From assembly GCA_947627215.1 (NCBI GenBank), contig CANQVD010000031.1:1-42790 (forward strand): DNA of 42,790 bases. The letters run 5' to 3'. Shown here one piece after another: positions 8,601 to 15,770 of this stretch. A program made the position numbers and the translations under genes. Each line of letters begins with the position of its first letter. The first letter of the stretch is position 1. This DNA comes from an uncultured Eisenbergiella sp. (GTDB lineage: Bacteria; Bacillota; Clostridia; Lachnospirales; Lachnospiraceae). A model generated the notes under the pieces. It did no database searches and was not told the DNA's origin. It saw nothing but the letters and a program-made list of their open reading frames with translations.

Positions 8601-8792
8601 CAAAGGTTACTTTTGGTTACAGGCAACCGATTTTGTCGTGGGAAGCCGAGCAGAGACATTGGAACCGGATGGTGCCCCGGCACCTACCACTGGAGATTGA
8701 CGACAAGATTTCCACCCTGGGATGTAGCCGGTCCAAGTCTATGACAACCTTACGGGGAGCAATCCCCGACTACTCACTTAAAGGAGTACGCA
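8572..8792 (+). ncRNA. putative omega-RNA of IscB
   Basis: This 220-base gap directly upstream of iscB, on the same strand, is where omega-RNA is encoded in known IscB loci. It has no open frame and is rich in stems: the end hairpin, GGTT/AACC around 8605-8630, TTGTCGT (about 8632) with ACGACAA (about 8700), GGTGC-CCCG-GCACC, and CGGGG-AGCAAT-CCCCG just before the iscB ribosome site AAAGGAG. By family rule the guide would be the bases immediately 5' of it (about 8550-8570), from the interrupted repeat gene. Exact ends are inferred. Confidence 0.6.
8574..8593 (+). repeat. left-end hairpin of the IscB element
   Basis: CTCACGACT pairs with AGTCGCGAG across a two-base loop with one mismatch. It shares CGACTAAAGTC with the right end. 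Confidence 0.65.
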
Positions 8793-10319
8793 ATGGATAA
8801 CAAGGATTATTATGTATATGTTCAGGCACCGGACGGGACGCCGCTCATGCCGACCAGAAAATACGGCTGGGTGCGCAAGGCGCTGAAAAGCGGGAGGGTA
8901 CGCATAGTTGCGTCCCTGCCGTTCACGGTCCAACTGAATTACGAACCAAAGGCGAGGGCGACACATCCGGTCACCCTCGGGATCGACCCAGGCAGGACGA
9001 ACATCGGGCTTGCCGCCGTGACGGATGACGGGACATGCCTGTATGCCGCCGAATGCGGGACCCGCAATAAGGATATCCCGAAACTGATGGCGGAGCGAAG
9101 ATCCCATCGGCAGGTGTCCAGGAGGGGAGAACGCCTCGTGCGGAAGCGCCGCGCAAGGGCTCATGGGACTGTCATGCGGCGGGGACAGGCGGAACGACTT
9201 CTCCCGGGATGTGAAACGCCCGTTACCGTAAAGGACATCATCAATACGGAGGCGCGGTTCAACAACCGGAAGAGGCTGGACGGTTGGCTGACCCCGACGG
9301 CAAGGCAGCTGCTGCAGACACATGTGAACCTTGTACGCAAGATCATGAAGATCCTTCCGGTCACCCGGATCTGCCTGGAGCTGAACCGGTTCGCCTTCAT
9401 GGAACTGGAGGCCGGCGGGAGGCTGAAGGACCGCGCGGAATACGTCAGAGGCCCCATGCATGGCTATGCGGACGAGAAGGAGGCGCTTAACGCCATCCAG
9501 GGCGGGAAGTGTCTTTTATGCGGGAAACGGCCAATCGAGGCATTGCACCATTTATATGCAAGGCACAGGAATGGAAGCGACACGCTTGCGAATAAAGCGG
9601 GCCTGTGCAGACAGTGCCATGACAGGGTGCATAAGGACAGAGAGGCCGCCGCAAAGCTCAGAAATATCAAAGCCGGGCTGCGCAAGGAATACGGCGCACT
9701 GTCCGTGCTGAATCAGATCATCCCGTACCTGGCGGAGGAACTTTCCATCATGATGGGAGGCAGCCTGTCAGTCACGGCGGGATGGAAGACGAAGGAAGCC
9801 AGGGAAGCCATGGGCGCGGAAAAGGAACATTACGTGGATGCGTACTGCATCGCCGCAGGAGCCGTGGCCGCGGTATGCAGGGACAACAGCCGAAAGGTCC
9901 CTGGCAGGTGTTTCCACATCCGTCAGTTCCGCAGGCAGGACCGCCAGCTTATCAACAACCAGAGGGAACGAACCTATTATCTGGACGGCAAAGAGATTGC
10001 CAAAAACCGCAGAAAACGGTTCGAACAGAAAGGCGATGCGCTGTCGGACTGGTACGCCGCAGCCTGCAAAACGTACGGAACCCAGGCTGCTGAGGCCATG
10101 CGTTCCCGTATGACGGTCAGGAAAAGCGTGAGGCGTTATAACAATCCCAAAAGGCTGCTGCCAGGTTTCATAATCAGGTATAAGGGCCAGAGATGCGTGG
10201 TTACCGGACAGCGGACGAATGGGCAGTACTATCTCAGCCCGGATATGCCGGGGATCAACATCCCTGCCAGGCAGGCTGAGATACTTGCCGGAAATATGGG
10301 ATTGGTATATGTTGCTTAA
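8793..10319 (+). CDS. iscB: IscB RNA-guided nuclease (PLMP, RuvC, HNH domains)
   Basis: A 508-residue IscB, the transposon-encoded family related to the ancestor of Cas9. Domains in order: N-terminal PLMP domain (PLMP at residues 17-20); RuvC-I GIDPGRTNIG with Asp65; arginine-rich bridge helix (about 98-130); RuvC-II CLELNRF with Glu196; HNH domain 235-285 with CxxC at 240/243, HH at 252-253 and a second CxxC at 272/275; RuvC-III HYVDAYCIAAG with His346 and Asp349. All catalytic residues appear present, so both nuclease centres should work. It would cut DNA guided by the omega-RNA encoded just upstream. ATG follows AAAGGAG. The C-terminal 140 residues presumably recognise the target-adjacent motif and RNA. 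Confidence 0.92.
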   Translation: MDNKDYYVYVQAPDGTPLMPTRKYGWVRKALKSGRVRIVASLPFTVQLNYEPKARATHPVTLGIDPGRTNIGLAAVTDDGTCLYAAECGTRNKDIPKLMAERRSHRQVSRRGERLVRKRRARAHGTVMRRGQAERLLPGCETPVTVKDIINTEARFNNRKRLDGWLTPTARQLLQTHVNLVRKIMKILPVTRICLELNRFAFMELEAGGRLKDRAEYVRGPMHGYADEKEALNAIQGGKCLLCGKRPIEALHHLYARHRNGSDTLANKAGLCRQCHDRVHKDREAAAKLRNIKAGLRKEYGALSVLNQIIPYLAEELSIMMGGSLSVTAGWKTKEAREAMGAEKEHYVDAYCIAAGAVAAVCRDNSRKVPGRCFHIRQFRRQDRQLINNQRERTYYLDGKEIAKNRRKRFEQKGDALSDWYAAACKTYGTQAAEAMRSRMTVRKSVRRYNNPKRLLPGFIIRYKGQRCVVTGQRTNGQYYLSPDMPGINIPARQAEILAGNMGLVYVA

Positions 10320-10350
10320 ACTGGATTCAGGGAGTTATCAAAACCAAAAC

Positions 10351-10396
10351 CCGGGCAATTCATCCCACGACTAAAGTCACGGGCGTCCTTGCCCGG
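10351..10396 (+). repeat. right-end palindromes of the IscB element
   Basis: CCGGGCAA (10351-10358) pairs with TTGCCCGG (10389-10396) and encloses the CGACTAAAGTC hairpin at 10364-10383. Such imperfect nested palindromes mark IS200/IS605 right ends. Confidence 0.65.
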
Positions 10397-10405
10397 TTCG
10401 TGAAA

Positions 10406-10426
10406 GGGCCTGCGGGAAGCAGGCCC
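10406..10426 (+). promoter_or_regulatory. ribosome-site-proximal GGGCC hairpin, copy 2
   Basis: GGGCCTGC pairs perfectly with GCAGGCCC around the loop GGGAA; GGAAAGGA and the ATG at 10440 follow. Relative to copy 1 a T-G wobble has become T-A. Confidence 0.6.
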
Positions 10427-10439
10427 GGAAAGGAATGAA

Positions 10440-11750
10440 ATGATCAAAAGCTATAAAGGCTTAAACAAAGACATGACCTGCCGCGGAAAGAAATATGAAG
10501 AGGGAAAGGATTATGAGGAGCCAAAGGCAAAAGCACGGAATTGGGGAATGCATGCCTGCGAGTACCCTCTGGATATTTTCACCTATTATCCTCCCTCAGA
10601 GTCTGTCTATCATGAAGTCACGCAGGATGGGGAGCTTTCCCATAATGCTGGCGATACTAATGTGGCGTCCACCCGTATGCATATCGGAGCTCGTTTGAGC
10701 ATCCGTGACCTTGCGGAAGCAGCTGTTGAATACATAAGGGCTCGGACGACAACGGAACATACGGATCCCAAAATGGCCACGGTGGGCGAGCACGGTGCTG
10801 CCATCACGGGCCAAGACGGAGCCGCCGCTGCCGGCAATTATGGTTCTGCCGCTGCAGGCGATAAAGGATCCGCAACTGCGGGCTATATGGGAGCTGCCAC
10901 TGTGGGCGGGTCGGGTTCTGCCACTGCGGGAGATAAAGGCGTTGCACTTGCAGGCGATTACGGGGCCGCCACAGCAGGCGACCATGGAGCCGCTATCGTG
11001 AGCAATTACGGAGCGGCCACCGTGGGTGATTGCGGAGCTGCCGCTGCGGGCGCTTTCGGCGCCGCCACTGCGGGCGTCTCGGGTTCTGCCGCTGCGGGCG
11101 ATAAAGGATCCGCCAATGCGGGTAATTACGGTTCCGCCACAGCAGGCGATTTCGGAGCCGCCACTGCTGGTTATTCCGGATCCGCAGCTGTGGGCGATAA
11201 GGGAGCTGCTACAGCTGGCGAACGTGGAACAGCCGCAGCGGGCGATAATGGAGTCGCCGCAGCGGGCAATTATGGATCCGCCGAAGCAGGCTATTACGGG
11301 ATCGCCGCAGCGGGCAATTATGGATCCGCAACTGCAGGCAATTTCGGGGCCGCTACTGCGGGCCTTAACGGAGCAGCCGCAGCGGGCGATATGGGATCCG
11401 CCACAGCAGGCGATCACGGAACCGCCACTGCTGGCTGCAATGGAAATGCCACCGCGGGCGATTACGGAACCGCCACAGCCGGCGAGAACGGGGCTGCCAC
11501 CAGCAGGGGACGCTCAGAAACCGGCAGAAATGGCCTTTCAGTTGCCCGTGGGGTAGGATGCCGTGTAAAAGGCGGCATGGGCGCGATCCTCGTGATCGGA
11601 GAAGAGGCTGGTTATGATCTTGCCGCATGGAAAGCTGCGGTAGTAGATGGCGAAACGATCAAGCCAGACACCTGGTACGAGCTTAAAGACGGTGAGTTCG
11701 CAGAGTGCGAAGATGATAGCGTTGACGAGAAGGCAAAGAGCCATCGCTGA
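10440..11750 (+). CDS. DUF7666 domain protein with about 30 tandem octapeptide repeats
   Basis: A 436-residue protein in three parts. Residues 1-100 look like DUF7666: KGLNKDMTCRGKKYEEGK, then MHACEYPLDIFTYYPP and VASTRMHIGARLSI. Residues about 112-351 are some thirty uninterrupted 8-residue units of the form [A/S]ATAGxxG. Gly and Ala spacing recalls the half-repeat of ice-nucleation proteins and suggests a beta-solenoid. Residues about 352-436 are the tail SRGRSETGRNGLSVARGVG, LAAWKAAVVDG and an acidic end, shared in part with the paralogue at 8154. No signal peptide or anchor is seen. DUF7666 proteins are common in phages and mobile elements; their function is not known to me. A site ATG is preceded by GGAAAGGA. 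Confidence 0.75.
   Translation: MIKSYKGLNKDMTCRGKKYEEGKDYEEPKAKARNWGMHACEYPLDIFTYYPPSESVYHEVTQDGELSHNAGDTNVASTRMHIGARLSIRDLAEAAVEYIRARTTTEHTDPKMATVGEHGAAITGQDGAAAAGNYGSAAAGDKGSATAGYMGAATVGGSGSATAGDKGVALAGDYGAATAGDHGAAIVSNYGAATVGDCGAAAAGAFGAATAGVSGSAAAGDKGSANAGNYGSATAGDFGAATAGYSGSAAVGDKGAATAGERGTAAAGDNGVAAAGNYGSAEAGYYGIAAAGNYGSATAGNFGAATAGLNGAAAAGDMGSATAGDHGTATAGCNGNATAGDYGTATAGENGAATSRGRSETGRNGLSVARGVGCRVKGGMGAILVIGEEAGYDLAAWKAAVVDGETIKPDTWYELKDGEFAECEDDSVDEKAKSHR
10773..11492 (+). repeat. tandem array of about 30 coding 24-bp repeats
   Basis: Thirty or so 24-base units, all in frame and with no indel, encode octapeptides with fixed Gly at positions 5 and 8 and Ala at 2 and 4. Unit ends such as GCGGGCGATTACGG recur with third-position differences, so the array expanded and then drifted under protein-level selection. 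Confidence 0.85.
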
Positions 11751-11775
11751 GCAGTCCGAAAGGAAAAGATTGAAA

Positions 11776-11796
11776 GGGCCCGCTTCCGGCGGGCCC
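11776..11796 (+). promoter_or_regulatory. ribosome-site-proximal GGGCC hairpin, copy 3
   Basis: GGGCCCGC pairs with GCGGGCCC around the loop TTCCG; GGAAAGGGAA and ATG 11812 follow. The pair that is T-G or T-A in the other copies is C-G here. Confidence 0.6.
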
Positions 11797-11811
11797 GGAA
11801 AGGGAATTTCT

Positions 11812-12594
11812 ATGGAAAAGATCAAATATCATGATAACAACATCGAGCCGCAGTATGGGCCCGATGACAGGCTTCTGGACAACTGGAACCCCGATCTGGA
11901 TTACGGCGAGGAATACGCGGTTGTCCACTTCCGCGTGCACACGCCGCTGTATTCGTATCCGCGTTTTTCCTTTGAGCCGGAGGACCGGAAGATGTTCTAT
12001 GCGGAGACGGACCGAATCTTTGCCGGCATCGGCTGGCATGTGCTGCGCGATGAGCGCGGCGGACACTGCATGGAGGTGGCGAAAGGAGATTCCAGCCTGT
12101 ACCTGCACCCGCAGGACTTCAGTGGGACGGTCCTCAAAAATGAGGTAGAAGCCGTTGCGGAGGCCCTGGCTACTTCCAAAGTGTTCAGCCTGAATTGGGT
12201 GGACGTGTACCAGACCGTCTATACCTGGTCAGATGAGGAGTACGCAAAGCTCCTGGAGGAGCGGATCGACATTGCCCGAAAGGAAGTGCTGAAACGCTCC
12301 AGGACCAGACGGTACGATTACTACTGCCTTAAAGCGGACATCGCTGAGACTGCAGCAGGATTCGTCGCACCGGGGCTCCGCCTGAAGAACATGAACTTAG
12401 GGATCGGCCATACGGACAAGCAGACGGTGGAGTTCGTGAACTCTGTGATCGCCGATCTCGTCGAAAAAGGGTATCTGCTGGAGAAGGCATTTGCGCTGAA
12501 ATGCGGAGACTTTCCGTATATCCGGGCGCTTAACCGGGCCGAACAGAAAATGATGGCAAAGTCCCTCGCGTATGGTGACATCTTCTGCGGTTGA
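11812..12594 (+). CDS. hypothetical protein, 260 residues
   Basis: Starts MEKIKYHDNNIEPQYGPDD after the GGGCC hairpin and GGAAAGGGAA; the frame is open further upstream but overlaps the previous gene, so ATG 11812 is preferred. The N-terminal 90 residues are acidic and aromatic (YAVVHFRVHTPLYSYPRF), the middle helical, with a basic KEVLKRSRTRRYDYYCLK segment near residues 157-175. No known motif, signal or membrane segment. It probably belongs to the cassette 2 operon with the next small gene. Confidence 0.55.
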   Translation: MEKIKYHDNNIEPQYGPDDRLLDNWNPDLDYGEEYAVVHFRVHTPLYSYPRFSFEPEDRKMFYAETDRIFAGIGWHVLRDERGGHCMEVAKGDSSLYLHPQDFSGTVLKNEVEAVAEALATSKVFSLNWVDVYQTVYTWSDEEYAKLLEERIDIARKEVLKRSRTRRYDYYCLKADIAETAAGFVAPGLRLKNMNLGIGHTDKQTVEFVNSVIADLVEKGYLLEKAFALKCGDFPYIRALNRAEQKMMAKSLAYGDIFCG

Positions 12595-12613
12595 ATAGAA
12601 GGAAGTGATCGGA

Positions 12614-12835
12614 ATGTACAGAGGAGAGATTTACGCCGGGGGCACCTATCTTGGCAGCGTCAGCGGCCGGAGCCTCAGGCAGATCAGGAACAGGGCGGAT
12701 GCTCTCTGCCGTGGGAACACGGACAGCGATCTGACCATCAACCTGACCCGCTTTTGGGCGAACGGGAAGCTCCGCAGCTGTCTGGTGCTGAACTGGCGGC
12801 AGGAGCCTGGCTCCGCAAAAGGCGGCTGGATCTGA
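12614..12835 (+). CDS. small hypothetical protein, 73 residues
   Basis: ATG at 12614 has AAGGA ten bases upstream; an in-frame GTG at 12605 is an alternative. The product (MYRGEIYAGGTYLGSVSGRSLRQI truncated here to its opening pattern of Gly-rich strands followed by SLRQIRN) has the same layout as the 82-residue protein at 7199, with a basic helix after short beta strands. Function unknown. A strong terminator follows, ending this operon. Confidence 0.5.
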   Translation: MYRGEIYAGGTYLGSVSGRSLRQIRNRADALCRGNTDSDLTINLTRFWANGKLRSCLVLNWRQEPGSAKGGWI

Positions 12836-12848
12836 AAAAAACGGGAAG

Positions 12849-12874
12849 CGGACCCTTCGGGGTCCGTTTTTTTT
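12849..12874 (+). terminator. rho-independent terminator
   Basis: CGGACCC (12849-12855), loop TTCG, GGGTCCG (12860-12866), then eight T residues. This ends the cassette 2 operon. Confidence 0.92.
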
Positions 12875-12902
12875 GTGTGGGGACGAAGATGTGCAGGCCA
12901 CA

Positions 12903-12931
12903 TTGACGATGCTCCGGAATGGTGATAAAAT
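12903..12931 (+). promoter_or_regulatory. promoter of the sortase cluster
   Basis: TTGACG (12903-12908), 17 bases, TAAAAT (12926-12931) preceded by TGA as an extended -10. Unlike the five cassettes it has no leader terminator, so this cluster is under different control. Confidence 0.75.
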
Positions 12932-12998
12932 GATATCATAAATAAACAGGAAAACGATAACAGGCGCATGCAGTGCGTTCTCCATCTGAGGTAAGGAC

Positions 12999-13904
12999 AT
13001 GCGGAAACTGAAATGGAAGGACAGGGATGTCAAAAAGAAAGAAGAGCGTCAGGGCGTCATCCTGTGGATCACGGCGCTGGCGGTCATGCTCAGCATGGCA
13101 CTGCTCGTCATGCGGATCTTTGAGTACCGCGTCGGGGAGCAGAAGTACCGCAGCCTGAGCTCCGAGATGACGATCGATATCCCGATCGGCGTTTATGAAC
13201 GAGACACCAATCCGCTGCCGGATGACGAGCGGATACCAAGGGCCAAAGGCGTCAACTACGTCTACTTAAAGAACGTCAACCCTGATTATGTGGCATGGCT
13301 GGATATGGGCCCGGAGGTCGGCGTGGACTATCCGATCGTGCAGAGCGGCGATGATTATTACCTGAAGCACAACTTCTACGGCGAGTATAATTCCAACGGA
13401 TGCCTGCTCATCGACAATGCGAACAAGCCGGATTTCCATGACATGCATACGCTGGTCTGGGGCCACAACATGCGAAGCAAAGCCATGTTCGGGCGCCTGC
13501 AGGATTACCGGTCTGAGGCATATTATCAGGAGCACCCTTATTTCTGGATCTATACAAAGGACGAGGCGCTTCTGTACAAGATCGTCAGCGTACATGATGT
13601 CAGAACGGACAGTCCCGCCTTCTATGTGGAGCTGGAGGCGGAGGAGTATCAGGAGCAGTTCCTGGATGCGATGTACGACAAGCCTATGTATGAGACTGAG
13701 ATGGTGGAGTCGAAGTACCGCACGTATACGACCCTGTGTACCTGCGACGGCAATAAAAAAACGCGGTTCATGGTCCATGGAAGGCTCATCTGGGTGGGGA
13801 GCCATGCCGAGGCAGTGTCCAGGCAGGCAGCGCAGAAAAAGAGCGCGGCGGCGGTCGGAGAGACCGCTGAACAGGAGACGGCAGAGTCCCAGGACGGGGA
13901 ATGA
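12999..13904 (+). CDS. srtB: class B sortase
   Basis: Membrane-anchored transpeptidase that attaches surface proteins to peptidoglycan. A basic N terminus is followed by one membrane segment (about residues 19-39). The catalytic set is complete: His156 in VWGHNM, Cys249 in TLCTCD (the sortase TLxTC box), Arg256 in KKTRF. The C-terminal 40 residues are an Ala/Glu-rich tail beyond the domain. Start: ATG 12999 after AGGTAAGG. Class B sortases are regular cargo of Firmicute conjugative elements. The membrane protein at 15771 is a nearby candidate partner but has no sorting motif that I can see. Confidence 0.88.
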   Translation: MRKLKWKDRDVKKKEERQGVILWITALAVMLSMALLVMRIFEYRVGEQKYRSLSSEMTIDIPIGVYERDTNPLPDDERIPRAKGVNYVYLKNVNPDYVAWLDMGPEVGVDYPIVQSGDDYYLKHNFYGEYNSNGCLLIDNANKPDFHDMHTLVWGHNMRSKAMFGRLQDYRSEAYYQEHPYFWIYTKDEALLYKIVSVHDVRTDSPAFYVELEAEEYQEQFLDAMYDKPMYETEMVESKYRTYTTLCTCDGNKKTRFMVHGRLIWVGSHAEAVSRQAAQKKSAAAVGETAEQETAESQDGE

Positions 13905-13963
13905 GCTGCGGATATTGACAGCCCGCGCGGCGAGGCGCATACTGTAGAAAAAGGAGAAACAAG

Positions 13964-14155
13964 ATGGGAAAAGGAATATTGGATTTCATCGTTGACAACC
14001 TGAACGAGATTGAAGAAAAGAACGGTCGCGGCGGCAGATGGACCGCGCTGCACAGCGAGCCGGTAGAACTGGTGGAAACGCCTAGAGGTATTCGGCATCG
14101 GGATATCAGAACGGGAAAGTTCCTTGCAGACGTGGATCTTCCGGAGGGCGATTGA
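13964..14155 (+). CDS. small hypothetical protein, 63 residues
   Basis: ATG follows AAAAAGGAGAAACAAG, a strong ribosome site. The product begins MGKGILDFIVDNLNEIEEK and is amphipathic at first, then charged. The stop TGA overlaps the next ATG (TGATG), which indicates translational coupling. I do not recognise a family. Confidence 0.6.
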   Translation: MGKGILDFIVDNLNEIEEKNGRGGRWTALHSEPVELVETPRGIRHRDIRTGKFLADVDLPEGD

Positions 14156-14571
14156 TGATTCTTTTCGCTGCAGTCGATCAAAAAATGGGGATGCTGTTCA
14201 ATGGACGGCGCCAGAGTCAGGACCGTATTCTGCGGGAGAAACTGATCCGCATGGCGGACGGGCATCCGGTCTGGATGGACGGCTATACCGCGGGACAGTT
14301 CTCCGAGGCAGAGCGGGAGTACATCCGGGTGGATGAGACGTTCCTGTCCAAAGCCGGGAAAGGAGAGATTTGCTTCTTGGAAAGACCGTCAGGGGAGATA
14401 TTCGGGATAGAGAAGATCGTCCTGGCCCGCTGGGATAAGACATACCCGGCGGATGTCTGGTTCGATGCCGGGCTCCTGAACGGGATGCGATTGACGAAAA
14501 CTGAAGAGATTGCAGGATACTCACACGACAAGATCATCTTAGAAACATATGAGGAGGTAAGAAGATTATGA
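14155..14571 (+). CDS. conserved mobile-element protein often labelled ribonuclease Z, 138 residues
   Basis: Opens MILFAAVDQKMGMLFNGRRQSQDR, here recognised only by pattern: proteins with an FNGRRQSQD segment and a VLARWDKTYPADVWF-like segment recur beside sortase and nuclease genes in Firmicute conjugative elements. Databases sometimes call them ribonuclease Z, but no HxHxDH metal motif is present, so I would not assign that activity. ATG 14155 overlaps the previous stop; TTG 14152 is a weaker choice. The end overlaps the following nuclease gene by four bases. Confidence 0.6.
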   Translation: MILFAAVDQKMGMLFNGRRQSQDRILREKLIRMADGHPVWMDGYTAGQFSEAEREYIRVDETFLSKAGKGEICFLERPSGEIFGIEKIVLARWDKTYPADVWFDAGLLNGMRLTKTEEIAGYSHDKIILETYEEVRRL

Positions 14572-15572
14572 GCAAAAAGCGCAAATTCCATTACAACAGA
14601 CTGCGGAGGATTCTGATCTCGCTGATGATGCTCCTGCTCATCGCCGTACCGATAGCGGCAAACGCCGCTGGCACGAAGACAGGGAATGCGGCTGCACAGG
14701 AACAGAGCGATACCGTTACCCTGGCGAACCTGCCGGCATATGCAGGCGTCCCGTTCGTCGCGGTCAACGACAACGTGCCGTATTTCACGGCCGATGAGCT
14801 GGTGACGACGTCCTTTGAGACGTACAGCGAACTCGACAAGCTGGGCAGGTGCGGCGCCGCATACGCGAACGTAGGGAAGGACCTGATGCCGACGGAGGAG
14901 CGCGGCAGCATCGGGCAGGTAAAGCCGTCCGGATGGCATACTGTGAAGTACCCGGACATCATCCCTGACCGTTACCTGTACAACAGATGCCATCTGATCG
15001 GCTATCAGCTGACGGGAGAGAATGCCAACGAGAAGAACCTGATCACCGGCACCCGGTACATGAACGTGGACGGGATGCTCCCCTTTGAGGACCTGGTGGC
15101 CGATTACGTCAAGGAGACCGGGAACCATGTGCTCTACCGCGTAACGCCCGTATTCACGGGTAAAAACCTGGTGGCCGACGGGGTCCTGATGGAAGCGGAG
15201 TCTGTAGAAGATGCGGGGGAGGGCGTTCTGTTCAACGTATTCGTCTATAACGTGCAGCCCGGGATCGTCATAGATTACGCGACGGGCGAGAGCGTTGTCG
15301 GTCAGACGCCCGCTGCAGTGCCTGCCGCTGCGCCCGCATCCGCGAAGAGCGGGACGGAAAAGGCAGCCGTGACAAATACCGCGCCCGCCAAGGCGGATAC
15401 GGCTGTACCGGTCGGAACGACATATATCCTGAACACCAACACGCACAAGTTCCATCTGCCGTCCTGTGCGAGCGTGAAGCAGATGAAGGAAAAGAACAAA
15501 GAGGTTTTCACAGGCAGTCGTGATGAAGCGATCGCAAAAGGCTATCAAGCCTGTAAGAACTGCAATCCCTAA
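14568..15572 (+). CDS. secreted DNA/RNA non-specific (DNA-entry type) nuclease with C-terminal Zn-binding-like domain
   Basis: A 334-residue exported protein. A signal peptide covers about residues 1-34 (basic start, ISLMMLLLIAVPIA core, ANAA cleavage). The nuclease core is of the EndA/NucA beta-beta-alpha-metal type: RCHLIGYQL with His142, then NEKNLITGTRYMN with metal-ligand Asn157 and Arg163. A Pro/Ala linker (about 245-285) leads to a final 50-residue domain with HxxxCxxV then CxxC spacing (HLPSCASV, ACKNCNP), like the metal-binding domain found on some surface nucleases. It overlaps the upstream gene at ATGA. Likely role: degrading or processing extracellular DNA. Confidence 0.82.
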   Translation: MSKKRKFHYNRLRRILISLMMLLLIAVPIAANAAGTKTGNAAAQEQSDTVTLANLPAYAGVPFVAVNDNVPYFTADELVTTSFETYSELDKLGRCGAAYANVGKDLMPTEERGSIGQVKPSGWHTVKYPDIIPDRYLYNRCHLIGYQLTGENANEKNLITGTRYMNVDGMLPFEDLVADYVKETGNHVLYRVTPVFTGKNLVADGVLMEAESVEDAGEGVLFNVFVYNVQPGIVIDYATGESVVGQTPAAVPAAAPASAKSGTEKAAVTNTAPAKADTAVPVGTTYILNTNTHKFHLPSCASVKQMKEKNKEVFTGSRDEAIAKGYQACKNCNP

Positions 15573-15586
15573 GGAGGAAAGAAAAC

Positions 15587-15730
15587 ATGGTTACGATCCT
15601 TGTAAGCGGAAGGAAATACATTTTCTACGATGAAGATGAGCTCATAAGCTACCTGGAGGAGTGCGCTGACGAAGTCGATGATACCGACGAGTCCGACGGT
15701 GTCCTGGTCGAAGACGACGAAGACAAGTGA
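15587..15730 (+). CDS. small very acidic protein, 47 residues
   Basis: ATG after AAGGAGGAAAGAAAAC, fourteen bases beyond the nuclease stop. Opens MVTILVSGRKYIFYDEDELI; the second half is almost wholly Asp/Glu. The strong ribosome site and tight spacing support it as a gene. Function unknown; such acidic small proteins can be DNA mimics, but that is only a guess. Confidence 0.55.
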   Translation: MVTILVSGRKYIFYDEDELISYLEECADEVDDTDESDGVLVEDDEDK

Positions 15731-15770
15731 GACTGGAAATTAGCGCATAGGAATGTGAGGGTGGAGAAAA

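Larger units (their letters stand above)
8568..10400 (+). mobile_element. IscB element of the IS200/IS605 type (no transposase)
   Basis: The element holds an omega-RNA-like region and iscB between two related end hairpins that share CGACTAAAGTC (8574-8593 on the left, 10364-10383 on the right). The left boundary near 8567-8571 is set by the point where the interrupted repeat gene stops matching its paralogue; the right boundary near 10396-10400 is less certain. No TnpA Y1 transposase gene is present, so movement would need one in trans. The two ends carry subterminal palindromes as is usual for this family, with no terminal inverted repeats. Confidence 0.7.

Noticed and set aside
10596-11417. 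Long minus-strand frame with repeated Cys/Gly/Ser pattern
   Set aside because: It is the antisense shadow of the repeat gene, with no ribosome site of its own and codon periodicity explained by the plus-strand repeats.
10773-11492. CRISPR-like array of regular 24-bp repeats
   Set aside because: The repeats are contiguous, in frame and encode a regular octapeptide; there are no spacers and no cas genes.
14155-14571. Ribonuclease Z activity for the FNGRRQSQD protein
   Set aside because: No HxHxDH or other metallo-beta-lactamase ligands are present.
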